From Paraburkholderia phenazinium (lineage in GTDB: Bacteria > Pseudomonadota > Gammaproteobacteria > Burkholderiales > Burkholderiaceae), in assembly GCF_900142845.1 (NCBI RefSeq), contig NZ_FSRU01000002.1, positions 2,232,001 to 2,296,000 on the forward strand: a DNA stretch of 64,000 nucleotides, given 5' to 3'. How positions within the stretch are numbered: the stretch's first letter is position 1; every line of letters starts with the position of its first letter. The translations under genes and the position numbers were made by a program. Positions 1 through 6,582 of the stretch are shown here, piece after piece. Under the pieces are notes generated by a model. That model was not told where the DNA came from. It worked only from the letters and a program-made list of their open reading frames with translations, and searched no databases.

Positions 1-130
1 TCGTACGCGCTGAGGTTCGCCTCACAGCGCGTGATCGTCGTGCGTCTCGTCACCGCATCCGCGCCGCTTCCCCTTCGCATCGTTTATTCTTCAGGCTTTT
101 CCGCTTCGACCGTTCGGTCGCTCTTCCTTC

Positions 131-727
131 ATGAACCGTTTGTATCGTAGTGGCGTGCTGGGCGCGCTTGCGTGGTGTGCCGCATTGGCTCTCACGCCGA
201 CACCCGCTCACGCAGACAGCGACGACACCGCCCTGACCAACCTGATCTCGCTCGTCTCGCAACGGCTCGCGCTGGCCGAGCCGGTCGCGCGCTGGAAATG
301 GGCCAACCATCAGGACATCACCGACACGCCGCGTGAAGCCGCCTTGCTCGCCGACGTCGCCAAACGCGCCGCGGCCGCGCAGGTCGATCCGGCGTTCGCC
401 CGTGCCTTCTTCCAGGACCAGATCGACGCCAGCAAGGAAGTGCAAAACGCCCTGTTCGCCACCTGGCGCAGCACCCGGCCGCCCGAAGGCGCGCCGCCCG
501 ACCTCGCCACCAGCACCCGGCCGCAGCTCGATCAGCTCACCCAATCGATGATCGCCGGGCTCGCGCGCGTGCAAACGCTGCGCGCGGCGGCGGACTGTCC
601 GTCGCGCGTCGCGCAGGGGATTGCAAACTGGAAGACGTTGACGCGCTATGACTCCGCGCGCTCCGGTGCCCTCACCCATGCGCTCGGTCACGTGTGCGAA
701 ACGGGCGGAGTCGGCGCGACCGGCTAG
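131..727 (+). CDS. Secreted (periplasmic) chorismate mutase, AroQ-gamma type
   Basis: A 198-residue protein with a cleavable signal peptide (residues 1-28, ending TPAHA before DSDD) and an all-helical AroQ-type chorismate mutase domain over about residues 35-185. The conserved helix with RLALAEPVARWKWAN and the later FFQDQIDASKEVQ segment, which carries Arg/Lys/Gln active-site candidates, are what identify the family. It should convert chorismate to prephenate in the periplasm, as exported gamma-class enzymes do, rather than in the cytosolic shikimate branch. The two cysteines near the C-terminus (residues about 154 and 188) fit the disulfide seen in exported members. It stands alone and is convergent with the next gene, leaving 14 bp between stops. 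The physiological role of exported chorismate mutases is not settled. Confidence 0.85.
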   Translation: MNRLYRSGVLGALAWCAALALTPTPAHADSDDTALTNLISLVSQRLALAEPVARWKWANHQDITDTPREAALLADVAKRAAAAQVDPAFARAFFQDQIDASKEVQNALFATWRSTRPPEGAPPDLATSTRPQLDQLTQSMIAGLARVQTLRAAADCPSRVAQGIANWKTLTRYDSARSGALTHALGHVCETGGVGATG

Positions 728-741
728 ATCGGCTATACCGC

Positions 742-1899
742 TTAGGCGACGCTCGCCGCGGCCGCGACGACGGAAACGCCCAGCGGCATGACCCGTAAGC
801 CACGCGCCAGATGGCTTTGCAGAATCCGGTAGGTAGAGAGTTCGAAGGTACCGGTCCCGGTGACGCTCGTTGCATGCAAGCTCGCCGCCTCGGCAAGCGT
901 CGGGGCATGCCCGACGTAACGCCAACGGTCCACCACGTGAAAGGCGCGCGCCTGCAATTCCGCGTCGCGCTCTTCGAAGACAATGGGACCGTCGAACGGC
1001 CAGGGGGCATCGACAGGGTCGCTCTTCGCCCCCCGCGGCAAACGGTTTTGCCCCGGGCGCAGCGTCGCGATCCATTGCGCTTCCGCCAGCATGGCGCCCA
1101 GTTCGCCGCCGGTTGCGAGCCATTCGACACGCCGCACCTGTTGCGCGAGCCGCAGGTCTTTCGACGAACGGCGCTCGCCGGTCAGGTGCGAGCGCAGACG
1201 CTGCCGGACCCGCACACTACGGCCGACGTAAAGCGGCACATCCTCCTCCCCGAAGAACGCATAGATGCCGCAGCCGGCGGGCGCCGTGTCGAGCAGGTCT
1301 TCCGTGATCTCGCCGGCCAGCCGGTAACGCCTAAGCGTGCGCTCGATCTGCGCCTGCAGCACCTCGAGCGGGACGAGGCCATGCAGACGCTGCCAGAACT
1401 GCCACAGCAGATCGGCGTCGGCGAGAGCACGGTGGCGGTCGGACGGCACCAGCGCGTGACGCTCCACCAGCGCGTCGAGTCCATGGCGCTTTTCCGCCGG
1501 AAACAGCGCGCGCGACAGACGCACCGTGCACAGCACATCCGGGTTGAACGCGAAGCCCGCGCGACGAAACTCACTGCGCAGAAAGCCGCGATCGAAACTT
1601 GCGTTATGGGCAATAAACAGCTTGCCGTCCAGACGCTCGAAAAGGCCGGGCGCGACGGCATCGAAGGTGGGGGCGCCGCGCACCATGGCATCGGTGATGC
1701 CGGTCAATTGCTGGATAAACGGCGGAATGGCCTGTTGCGGGTCGACCAGCGTACTCCAGCGGGACACACCCTCGGGCCCCACTTCGACGACGCCGACTTC
1801 GGTGATGCGATGCTCGCCGGTCGAACCGCCTGTGGTCTCGAGATCGACAAATGCGATCGGCATATCGATCGCGGGGTTCTGCAAAAACTGTTCAGACAT
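742..1899 (-). CDS. DnaQ-like 3'-5' exonuclease fused to a GIY-YIG nuclease domain
   Basis: About 385 residues. The N-terminal half is a DEDD exonuclease like the Pol III epsilon subunit: FVDLETTGG near residue 17, then HNASFDRGFL, then a HRALADADLLW motif. The C-terminal half is a GIY-YIG module (CGIYAFFG then LYVGRSVRVRQRLRSHL) related to the UvrC/Cho N-terminus. This exonuclease plus GIY-YIG architecture is usually annotated as a DNA polymerase III epsilon-like or excinuclease Cho-like protein, and a repair role is inferred. I chose ATG 1899 because the family begins just before PIAFVDLETTG; the open frame extends 48 codons further upstream without family similarity. ATG 1863 (MPIAF) is an alternative. 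No strong ribosome binding site is visible. Confidence 0.8.
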   Translation of the reverse strand: MSEQFLQNPAIDMPIAFVDLETTGGSTGEHRITEVGVVEVGPEGVSRWSTLVDPQQAIPPFIQQLTGITDAMVRGAPTFDAVAPGLFERLDGKLFIAHNASFDRGFLRSEFRRAGFAFNPDVLCTVRLSRALFPAEKRHGLDALVERHALVPSDRHRALADADLLWQFWQRLHGLVPLEVLQAQIERTLRRYRLAGEITEDLLDTAPAGCGIYAFFGEEDVPLYVGRSVRVRQRLRSHLTGERRSSKDLRLAQQVRRVEWLATGGELGAMLAEAQWIATLRPGQNRLPRGAKSDPVDAPWPFDGPIVFEERDAELQARAFHVVDRWRYVGHAPTLAEAASLHATSVTGTGTFELSTYRILQSHLARGLRVMPLGVSVVAAAASVA

Positions 1900-2251
1900 G
1901 GGGACGGATAGGTTTCGATGCGTAGCTTGCGGCAAGTATGCACCAGTTGGCGTCCGGACACGCAGGCGGCATGGCCGCTTTAACGCCACACGCGAACAGT
2001 CCGCGGTCATTGCTCTTTGTGATTGGAAGCCGCAGTCGCCCACGCGGGATTATATTTTTATGACCGGCATGCGGGAGAGCCGGGTGTTTTTTATACTCGA
2101 AAACCCTGGGTAACTAGCGTGAAACGGCGCAATATAACTTAAGCACGTTATATAAACAAAACGGCGACCTTTTTAACCGGATTCCGACATGCCATGACGA
2201 CGCTCGCCAGAACATGTTCCCGAAAAGACCGGCACCAATGCTTTGGCCCAT
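1900..2251. other. Intergenic region between the exonuclease gene and the cold-shock terminator
   Basis: Both flanking genes are leftward, so this stretch should hold the exonuclease promoter. I see no convincing ORF, RNA gene or repeat. The AT-rich stretch at 2050-2170 is the most likely promoter area, but I could not assign -35 and -10 boxes. Confidence 0.4.
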
Positions 2252-2283
2252 AAAAAAAGCCCCCGGCAATGCGAGGGCTTTCT
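2252..2283 (-). terminator. Intrinsic terminator of the cold-shock gene
   Basis: Read leftwards, a GC-rich hairpin (AGCCC...GGGCT arms, imperfect near the loop) is followed directly by a run of seven T (2258-2252). It lies 44 bp after the cold-shock stop codon on the same strand. Confidence 0.8.
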
Positions 2284-2326
2284 TCGTTCCACGATGCAGT
2301 GCATGCGACTGCATGGTCCGCACGAC

Positions 2327-2530
2327 TTACAGGGGCTGGATGTTTGCCGCCTGCTTGCCCTTCGGGCCGGTCTTCACTTCGAAGGAAACGCGCTGGTTTT
2401 CCTTGAGCGACTTGAAACCTTCGCTGCGAATTTCCGAGAAGTGAGCAAACAGGTCGTCACCGCCGGAGTCCGATGTGATGAAGCCAAAGCCCTTAGCATC
2501 GTTGAACCATTTTACGATACCGGTTTCCAT
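2327..2530 (-). CDS. Cold-shock protein, CspA family
   Basis: A 67-residue single cold-shock domain, the full usual length. It starts [18 protein letters not shown], which contains RNP1 (KGFGFI, residues 13-18), and has RNP2-like DLFAHFS at residues 26-32. Such proteins bind single-stranded RNA/DNA and melt RNA secondary structure in the cytoplasm. The gene is monocistronic, with its own terminator and a long AT-rich upstream region, as is usual for csp genes with long regulated leaders. Burkholderia carries several paralogues, so I give no letter suffix. The start is unambiguous from the family N-terminus. Confidence 0.93.
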   Translation of the reverse strand: METGIVKWFNDAKGFGFITSDSGGDDLFAHFSEIRSEGFKSLKENQRVSFEVKTGPKGKQAANIQPL

Positions 2531-2908
2531 ATTCCAGTTTCCCTCGAGATTTGATTTAAGACGGGCAATGCCCTCAGCCGATTACGATGCGCCCTGATAC
2601 AGGTACGTGGCAACGATACGCTATCACGTTTGCCAATCGAAAATTCAGCATTGCCGTTATACGGGGAAGAAAGATCGGCCGTCAAGAGAATTTTTAATCG
2701 GCGCTTATCAGGTTAAAACATAACGGAATAACACCTGATCTGGCGCAATAGCCAACCACCTGTTAAGTAACAACCGAATAAGCGATACGTCGTTTTTACT
2801 CGATTAAATCCTCATTACGCATATCACCGGGAATTTTTCCCGCTATGTGTAACAAACCATGACATTCGTAAGTGTTTGTCCGGGTTGCTCGAGTAATAGG
2901 CCCCGCTC
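2531..2908. promoter_or_regulatory. AT-rich region upstream of the cold-shock gene (promoter and leader)
   Basis: About 380 bp without a supported gene, clearly more AT-rich than its surroundings, especially 2640-2830. It must contain the leftward promoter of the cold-shock gene. A long untranslated leader is typical of this family and is inferred here, not seen. No exact promoter boxes are assigned. Confidence 0.4.
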
Positions 2909-3193
2909 ATGATGGACATGCGCAGTTGGTATCGGGAGATTGGCATGCTACTGAACGAATACCGTCGCCTCGCCGCATGGCTTGGCCGCGCGATCCACAA
3001 GGCACCCGTGGACACGACAACGCCGGCGGCCACAACCAGTTCGGCGTTCGACTTCGATCCCATGTGGCACGGCGATCACTGGCAAAACCTGCTGTCTTCC
3101 CCAATGGACGCACGCCACTATGTAATGGAAGATTGGAGCGTCGTAACGGACACTGATTTCGAGACAGCCGGACTGGCCGCCCAGATTCGCTAA
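2909..3193 (+). CDS. Hypothetical protein, 94 residues
   Basis: I do not recognise a family. The predicted protein begins MMDMRSWYREIGMLLNEYRR, then has a Thr/Pro/Ala linker and a C-terminal half rich in Trp, His and Asp (MWHGDHWQNLLSSP, EDWSVVTDTDF). It has no signal peptide or membrane segment. The composition and codon choice look like a real protein and not an antisense shadow, but there is no clear ribosome binding site. It could start at any of the three Met codons in the first four. Overlapping frames on both strands are open, which lowers confidence. It stands alone between the cold-shock gene and the porin. Confidence 0.45.
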   Translation: MMDMRSWYREIGMLLNEYRRLAAWLGRAIHKAPVDTTTPAATTSSAFDFDPMWHGDHWQNLLSSPMDARHYVMEDWSVVTDTDFETAGLAAQIR

Positions 3194-3228
3194 AAAGAAC
3201 CCGCCGGAATGATGGGCAAACGAAGGGC

Positions 3229-3256
3229 AAAAAAAAGCGCGACTGGGAAGTCGCGC
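3229..3256 (-). terminator. Strong leftward intrinsic terminator
   Basis: Perfect 8-bp stem GCGCGACT/AGTCGCGC with a 4-nt loop followed by eight T on the minus strand. No protein gene reads into it from the right, which is the main reason for proposing a small RNA here. Confidence 0.75.
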
Positions 3257-3325
3257 CGACAAAGGTTTGGAGATCTTTTTCGTCAACGAAAAAGTCTGCT
3301 TCGGAAAGCAGAGACTTAAGTATAT
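3229..3325 (-). ncRNA. Candidate small RNA with three stem-loops and an intrinsic terminator
   Basis: On the minus strand three compact hairpins occur in a row: a 6-bp stem (3296-3301 with 3306-3311), an 8-bp stem (3275-3282 with 3287-3294) and an 8-bp stem (3237-3244 with 3249-3256, 4-nt loop). The last is followed immediately by eight T (3236-3229). TATATA at about 3320-3325 could serve as a -10 box, though no good -35 is visible; in that case the RNA would start a few bases nearer 3315. The transcript would be about 90 nt. The antisense ORFs crossing the terminator look like shadows. No known RNA family is recognised. Confidence 0.5.
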
Positions 3326-3735
3326 AGCGGAAGCATCTGATGATTTGAGGCGCAATCGGCAATCATCTATTGCGGATACGACAACAATGTCGATTTTTCA
3401 TCGTTTTGGCGTTGTTTTTTTACATCGTTTCATGTAGCAATTGAACAACGCGCCACGGTTGACACCGCCGCCCTCACCCCCTTCTATCCCCGCAAAGCCT
3501 TTTCCAGCAAGGCCTCAACAGGCATCGCCAATAATTGCGCGTCAAGTAATACTTTATTGCGCAAATCGGAATGTCAGCTGGCCGACCGCATCCCTACACT
3601 CTGCCTGTCCGGAAACAAGCGCGCTGGATGTACCGCGCGTTTTCACGCAGATCACATCGCCTCTCGCAGCGTAAGCGTGACGTTTCCTTGAAGCCTGGGT
3701 TTCCAGAAACCCATCCTGTTCTCGGAGTTACAAAG
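3326..3735. promoter_or_regulatory. Porin upstream region
   Basis: Non-coding stretch ahead of the porin, AT-rich from 3330 to 3440 and at 3540-3570. TACACT at 3594-3599 is a possible -10 element for a rightward promoter, with no convincing -35. A CGGAG ribosome binding site is at 3723-3727. Long leaders are common for major porins. Confidence 0.35.
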
Positions 3736-4887
3736 ATGAAAAAGACACTCATGGTCGCGGCCCTGACGGGCGTTTTTGCTACTGCAGCGCACGCACAAAG
3801 CAGCGTCACGCTGTACGGCCTGATCGATGCCGGCATCACCTACACGAACAACCAAGGCGGTCACTCGAACTGGCAAGAAACGAGCGGCTCGGTCAACGGT
3901 AGCCGTTGGGGCCTGCGTGGTTCGGAAGACCTCGGTGGCGGTCTGAAGGCAATCTTCACGTTGGAAAACGGCTTCAACATCGCTAACGGCAACCTCGGCC
4001 AAAACAGCCGTGAATTCGGCCGTCAAGCGTTCGTCGGTCTGGCAAGCGACCAATTCGGCGCAGTGACCCTCGGTCGCCAGTACGACAGCGCTGTTGACTA
4101 CCTGGGCCCGTTGGCACTGACCGGCACGCAATACGGCGGCACGCAGTTCGCTCACCCGTTCGACAACGACAACCTGGACAACTCGTTCCGCGTTAACAAC
4201 TCGATCAAGTTCCAGAGCGCAAACTACAGCGGCTTCAAGTTTGGCGGCCTGTATGGCTTCTCGAACGACGCAGGCGAGTTCTCGAACAACCGCGCATACA
4301 GCGTGGGCGCGTCGTACAACTACGGTGGCCTGAACGTTGCAGCTGCATACCTGCAACTGAACAACAGCGTCGGCGCACTGGGCGCGAGCACGAACTCGAG
4401 CGGCGCGGTCAGCGGCGACAACACGCTGCTGGCTGGTCGTCAGCGCACGTTCGGTGCTGGCCTGAACTACACGTTCGGCCCGGCAACGGCAGGCTTCGTG
4501 TACACGCAAACGAACCTCAACAACTTCGCTGGCATCAGCTCGGGCGCTTCGGGCATTGCTACGACGGGTGTGCAGTTCGCAAACGTAACGAGCGGTCACT
4601 TCCAGAACTTCGAACTGAACGGCCGTTACCAGATCACGCCGGCTATCAGCGTTGCTGGTGCGTACACGTACACGCAATCGAGCATCGAAGGCACGAACCC
4701 GAAGTGGAACCAGTTCAGCCTGCAAACCGCGTACGCGCTGTCGAAGCGTACGGACGTGTACCTGCAAGGCGAATACCAACACGTCAGCCAGGACGGCTCG
4801 GGCCTGAAGGCAGACATCAACAGCCTGGCAGCTTCGGGCAACAACAACCAAGTCGCTGTGACGGCTGGCCTGCGCCACCGCTTCTAA
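3736..4887 (+). CDS. General outer-membrane porin (Gram-negative porin family, OmpC/Omp38-like)
   Basis: A 383-residue trimeric porin. The signal peptide is about residues 1-20 (MKKTLMVAALTG...AAHAQ). The mature protein starts SSVTLYGLIDAGITY, the hallmark of Burkholderia/Neisseria general porins, and ends in HRF with the C-terminal Phe needed for BAM-mediated outer-membrane insertion. Amphipathic beta-strands and Asn/Gly-rich loops run throughout, including an eyelet-loop-like stretch around residues 110-160. It provides passive diffusion of small hydrophilic solutes. Codon choice is strongly biased to a few codons, as in highly expressed genes. I chose ATG 3736 for its signal peptide and the CGGAG 8 bp upstream; the open frame extends 55 codons further without support. 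A strong terminator follows, so it is monocistronic. Confidence 0.95.
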   Translation: MKKTLMVAALTGVFATAAHAQSSVTLYGLIDAGITYTNNQGGHSNWQETSGSVNGSRWGLRGSEDLGGGLKAIFTLENGFNIANGNLGQNSREFGRQAFVGLASDQFGAVTLGRQYDSAVDYLGPLALTGTQYGGTQFAHPFDNDNLDNSFRVNNSIKFQSANYSGFKFGGLYGFSNDAGEFSNNRAYSVGASYNYGGLNVAAAYLQLNNSVGALGASTNSSGAVSGDNTLLAGRQRTFGAGLNYTFGPATAGFVYTQTNLNNFAGISSGASGIATTGVQFANVTSGHFQNFELNGRYQITPAISVAGAYTYTQSSIEGTNPKWNQFSLQTAYALSKRTDVYLQGEYQHVSQDGSGLKADINSLAASGNNNQVAVTAGLRHRF

Positions 4888-4912
4888 AGCATCAGGTTGT
4901 AGCAGTATCGAA

Positions 4913-4938
4913 AGGCGCCGCTTGCGGCGCCTTTTTTT
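4913..4938 (+). terminator. Intrinsic terminator of the porin gene
   Basis: Perfect 9-bp stem AGGCGCCGC/GCGGCGCCT with a 2-nt loop, followed by seven T, 25 bp after the porin stop codon. Confidence 0.92.
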
Positions 4939-5004
4939 CGTTCTCAGATAGGCGCAAGCGATCCCGTGGTGGGCGCCCTGTCCGTGTCCGCGCCTTGGGA
5001 CCGA

Positions 5005-5574
5005 TCAGCCGCCCGTATCCGGCGGCGGATAATGGACGTCGACCACATCGATCGGTTCAGGGCCCGCCGGCGTATGCAGCGTCACCTGGTCGCCGATCCT
5101 CGCCTTCACCAGCGCCCGTGCAACGGGCGAGATCCAGCTCACCCGGCCGTGGTCCAGGTCGACCTCGTCGACGCCGACAATCGTCACCGTGTGCGTCTCG
5201 CCGTCCTGTGTCTCGTAGTCGACGGTAGCGCCGAAGAACACCTGATCGACGTTTTCCTGCTTGCTGCTGTCCACGATCTCCGCGAGATCGAGGCGTTTGG
5301 TCAGGAAGCGGATGCGCCGGTCGATTTCGCGCAGACGCCGCTTTCCGTAGATGTAATCGCCGTTTTCCGAACGGTCGCCGTTCGAGGCCGCCCACGACAC
5401 CAGCTTCACGACCTCCGGGCGCTCCTCGTCGATCAGATGCAGCAATTCATCGCGCAGCCGGCGGTAGCCGGCAGGCGTAATGTAGTTCTTCGCACCTGCG
5501 GGAATCGCAGGTTGCGCGACGTCGAGGTCGTCGTCATTTTCTTCACTCGACTCTTTGACAAAGGCCTTGTTCAT
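5005..5574 (-). CDS. greB: Transcript cleavage factor GreB
   Basis: A 189-residue Gre factor. After an acidic, disordered N-terminal stretch, the coiled-coil domain starts at about residue 30 (NYITPAGYRRLRDELLHL) and carries the acidic tip SNGDRSENGDYIYGKRRLREID that reaches into the RNA polymerase secondary channel. The C-terminal FKBP-like domain follows (FGATVDYE...VSWISPVARALVKARIGD). KRRLREIDRRIRFL is the GreB-type version of this region. It rescues backtracked RNA polymerase by stimulating transcript cleavage. Start ATG 5574 has GGAAG just upstream; the open frame extends 21 codons further without support. It is convergent with the porin, separated by that gene's terminator. Confidence 0.93.
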   Translation of the reverse strand: MNKAFVKESSEENDDDLDVAQPAIPAGAKNYITPAGYRRLRDELLHLIDEERPEVVKLVSWAASNGDRSENGDYIYGKRRLREIDRRIRFLTKRLDLAEIVDSSKQENVDQVFFGATVDYETQDGETHTVTIVGVDEVDLDHGRVSWISPVARALVKARIGDQVTLHTPAGPEPIDVVDVHYPPPDTGG

Positions 5575-5674
5575 GATCTTCCATAGACTGCAGCAAACCC
5601 TGCCTATCAAGGTTACACGATCGAGACAATGAGACAAATCGTAGTTTGAGGCTTCCCTTTTTTTGAAGCTTTGC

Positions 5675-5680
5675 TATAAT
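5675..5680 (+). promoter_or_regulatory. -10 box of the tRNA-Arg promoter
   Basis: A perfect TATAAT sits 13 bp before the first tRNA-Arg. The matching -35 region (around 5650-5657) is weak. The GC-containing CCCG just downstream resembles a stringent-control discriminator, as in many stable RNA promoters. Confidence 0.65.
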
Positions 5681-5693
5681 CCCGTTTCTGCGT

Positions 5694-5770
5694 GCGGCTG
5701 TAGCTCAGTTGGATAGAGTACTTGGCTACGAACCAAGGGGTCGTGGGTTCGAATCCTGCCAGCCGCACCA
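5694..5770 (+). tRNA. tRNA-Arg (anticodon ACG), copy 1
   Basis: A 77-nt cloverleaf with acceptor arms GCGGCTG/CAGCCGC, the anticodon stem CTTGG/CCAAG enclosing CTACGAA, a T-arm GTGGGTTCGAATCC and an encoded CCA. The anticodon ACG would be edited to ICG to read CGU, CGC and CGA arginine codons. Confidence 0.98.
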
Positions 5771-5780
5771 CTTATTTCGA

Positions 5781-5810
5781 GGGCCTCCCTCCGGGGAGGC
5801 CCTTCTGTTT
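5781..5810 (+). terminator. Hairpin between the two tRNA-Arg genes
   Basis: Perfect 9-bp stem GGGCCTCCC/GGGAGGCCC with a 4-nt loop followed by the T-rich TTCTGTTT. It could be an intrinsic terminator or a processing structure in a dicistronic tRNA precursor. Confidence 0.6.
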
Positions 5811-5855
5811 CACCCCGGGGTTGTTGTGATACCGGCGTTGTACCCGTTTTAGCGT

Positions 5856-5932
5856 GCGGCTGTAGCTCAGTTGGATAGAGTACTTGGCTACGAACCAAGG
5901 GGTCGTGGGTTCGAATCCTGCCAGCCGCACCA
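5856..5932 (+). tRNA. tRNA-Arg (anticodon ACG), copy 2
   Basis: Identical over its 77 nt to the copy 85 bp upstream, including the encoded CCA. No separate strong -10 box is visible directly before it, so co-transcription from the first promoter is plausible. Confidence 0.98.
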
Positions 5933-5938
5933 CCTTAT

Positions 5939-5970
5939 AAAGGGCCTTCCAGATGGAAGGCCCTTTGTCT
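5939..5970 (+). terminator. Intrinsic terminator after the tRNA-Arg pair
   Basis: A 12-bp perfect stem (AAAGGGCCTTCC with its complement, loop AGAT) followed by the T-rich TGTCTTTGG. Confidence 0.8.
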
Positions 5971-6010
5971 TTGGTTCGACGGATTACGACACCCCGCAGG
6001 GACGAACACG

Positions 6011-6499
6011 TTACCGGGGTGCAGACTGAATGTCGCCGATCTGCCCATCGGGCACCGGTATGTCTTCGACAGAGAGATCCCGGGTTTCTTCGCCGATAAG
6101 CGCCGCACTCAGGCCTGCGAGCGCCTGAGACTGCTGCAGCACGTCATCCACAGCGTCGCCGAAACGGCTCGCCACAAATGCGCGCAGTAGCGCGATACGC
6201 AGCGTCTCGCCGCGCCCCTCTGCCGTCCTGTGACCGCCTTCGAAGTCCGCGATGCAGTACGCCTGCTGACGGCTCCCGTGCTCGCGCACCTCCAGCCGCT
6301 GTGCGCGCTCCAGCACGACCGCCGCCGCCTCCCACGACGTGGACGGCGTGAAGCGTCCATCCCACGGACGTCCGCGATCCTCGCCTCGAATCGAGACGGT
6401 CTCTCCGCTGTCGGTAAAGTGAATTTCGCGCACGAAGTCGTGCAGGCTGCGAGCCACCCAATAATCGAGCGCCGCGCCGGCCAGGTCAGCTACGTTCAT
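6011..6499 (-). CDS. DUF2591 family protein
   Basis: A 162-residue soluble protein starting MNVADLAGAALDYWVARSL, the typical start of DUF2591 proteins found in Burkholderia and in phages. A later region, TPSTSWEAAAVVLERAQ, and the DALRIA-type C-terminal helix (LRIALLRAFVASRFGD) also fit. No biochemical role is established for the family. A good AAGGGG ribosome binding site lies about 6 bp before ATG. It ends 78 bp from the tRNA-Arg pair and is convergent with it. Being next to tRNA genes and having phage relatives suggests a domesticated phage gene, but that is inference. Confidence 0.75.
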   Translation of the reverse strand: MNVADLAGAALDYWVARSLHDFVREIHFTDSGETVSIRGEDRGRPWDGRFTPSTSWEAAAVVLERAQRLEVREHGSRQQAYCIADFEGGHRTAEGRGETLRIALLRAFVASRFGDAVDDVLQQSQALAGLSAALIGEETRDLSVEDIPVPDGQIGDIQSAPR

Positions 6500-6582
6500 C
6501 GCATGTCCCCTTAAGAACAGGGTGAGACTCGAATCCGATGTGAGTGTTCAGACTTGCGCCGCGGCGCGCGGGCGGTGCCCGG

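Noticed and set aside
2114..2323. Leftward 69-codon frame beside the cold-shock gene
   Set aside because: It overlaps the cold-shock terminator and has no family or ribosome binding site.
3652..4878. 408-codon leftward frame opposite the porin
   Set aside because: Antisense to a highly expressed porin with biased codon use; the composition (Val/Arg/Ala) is not protein-like.
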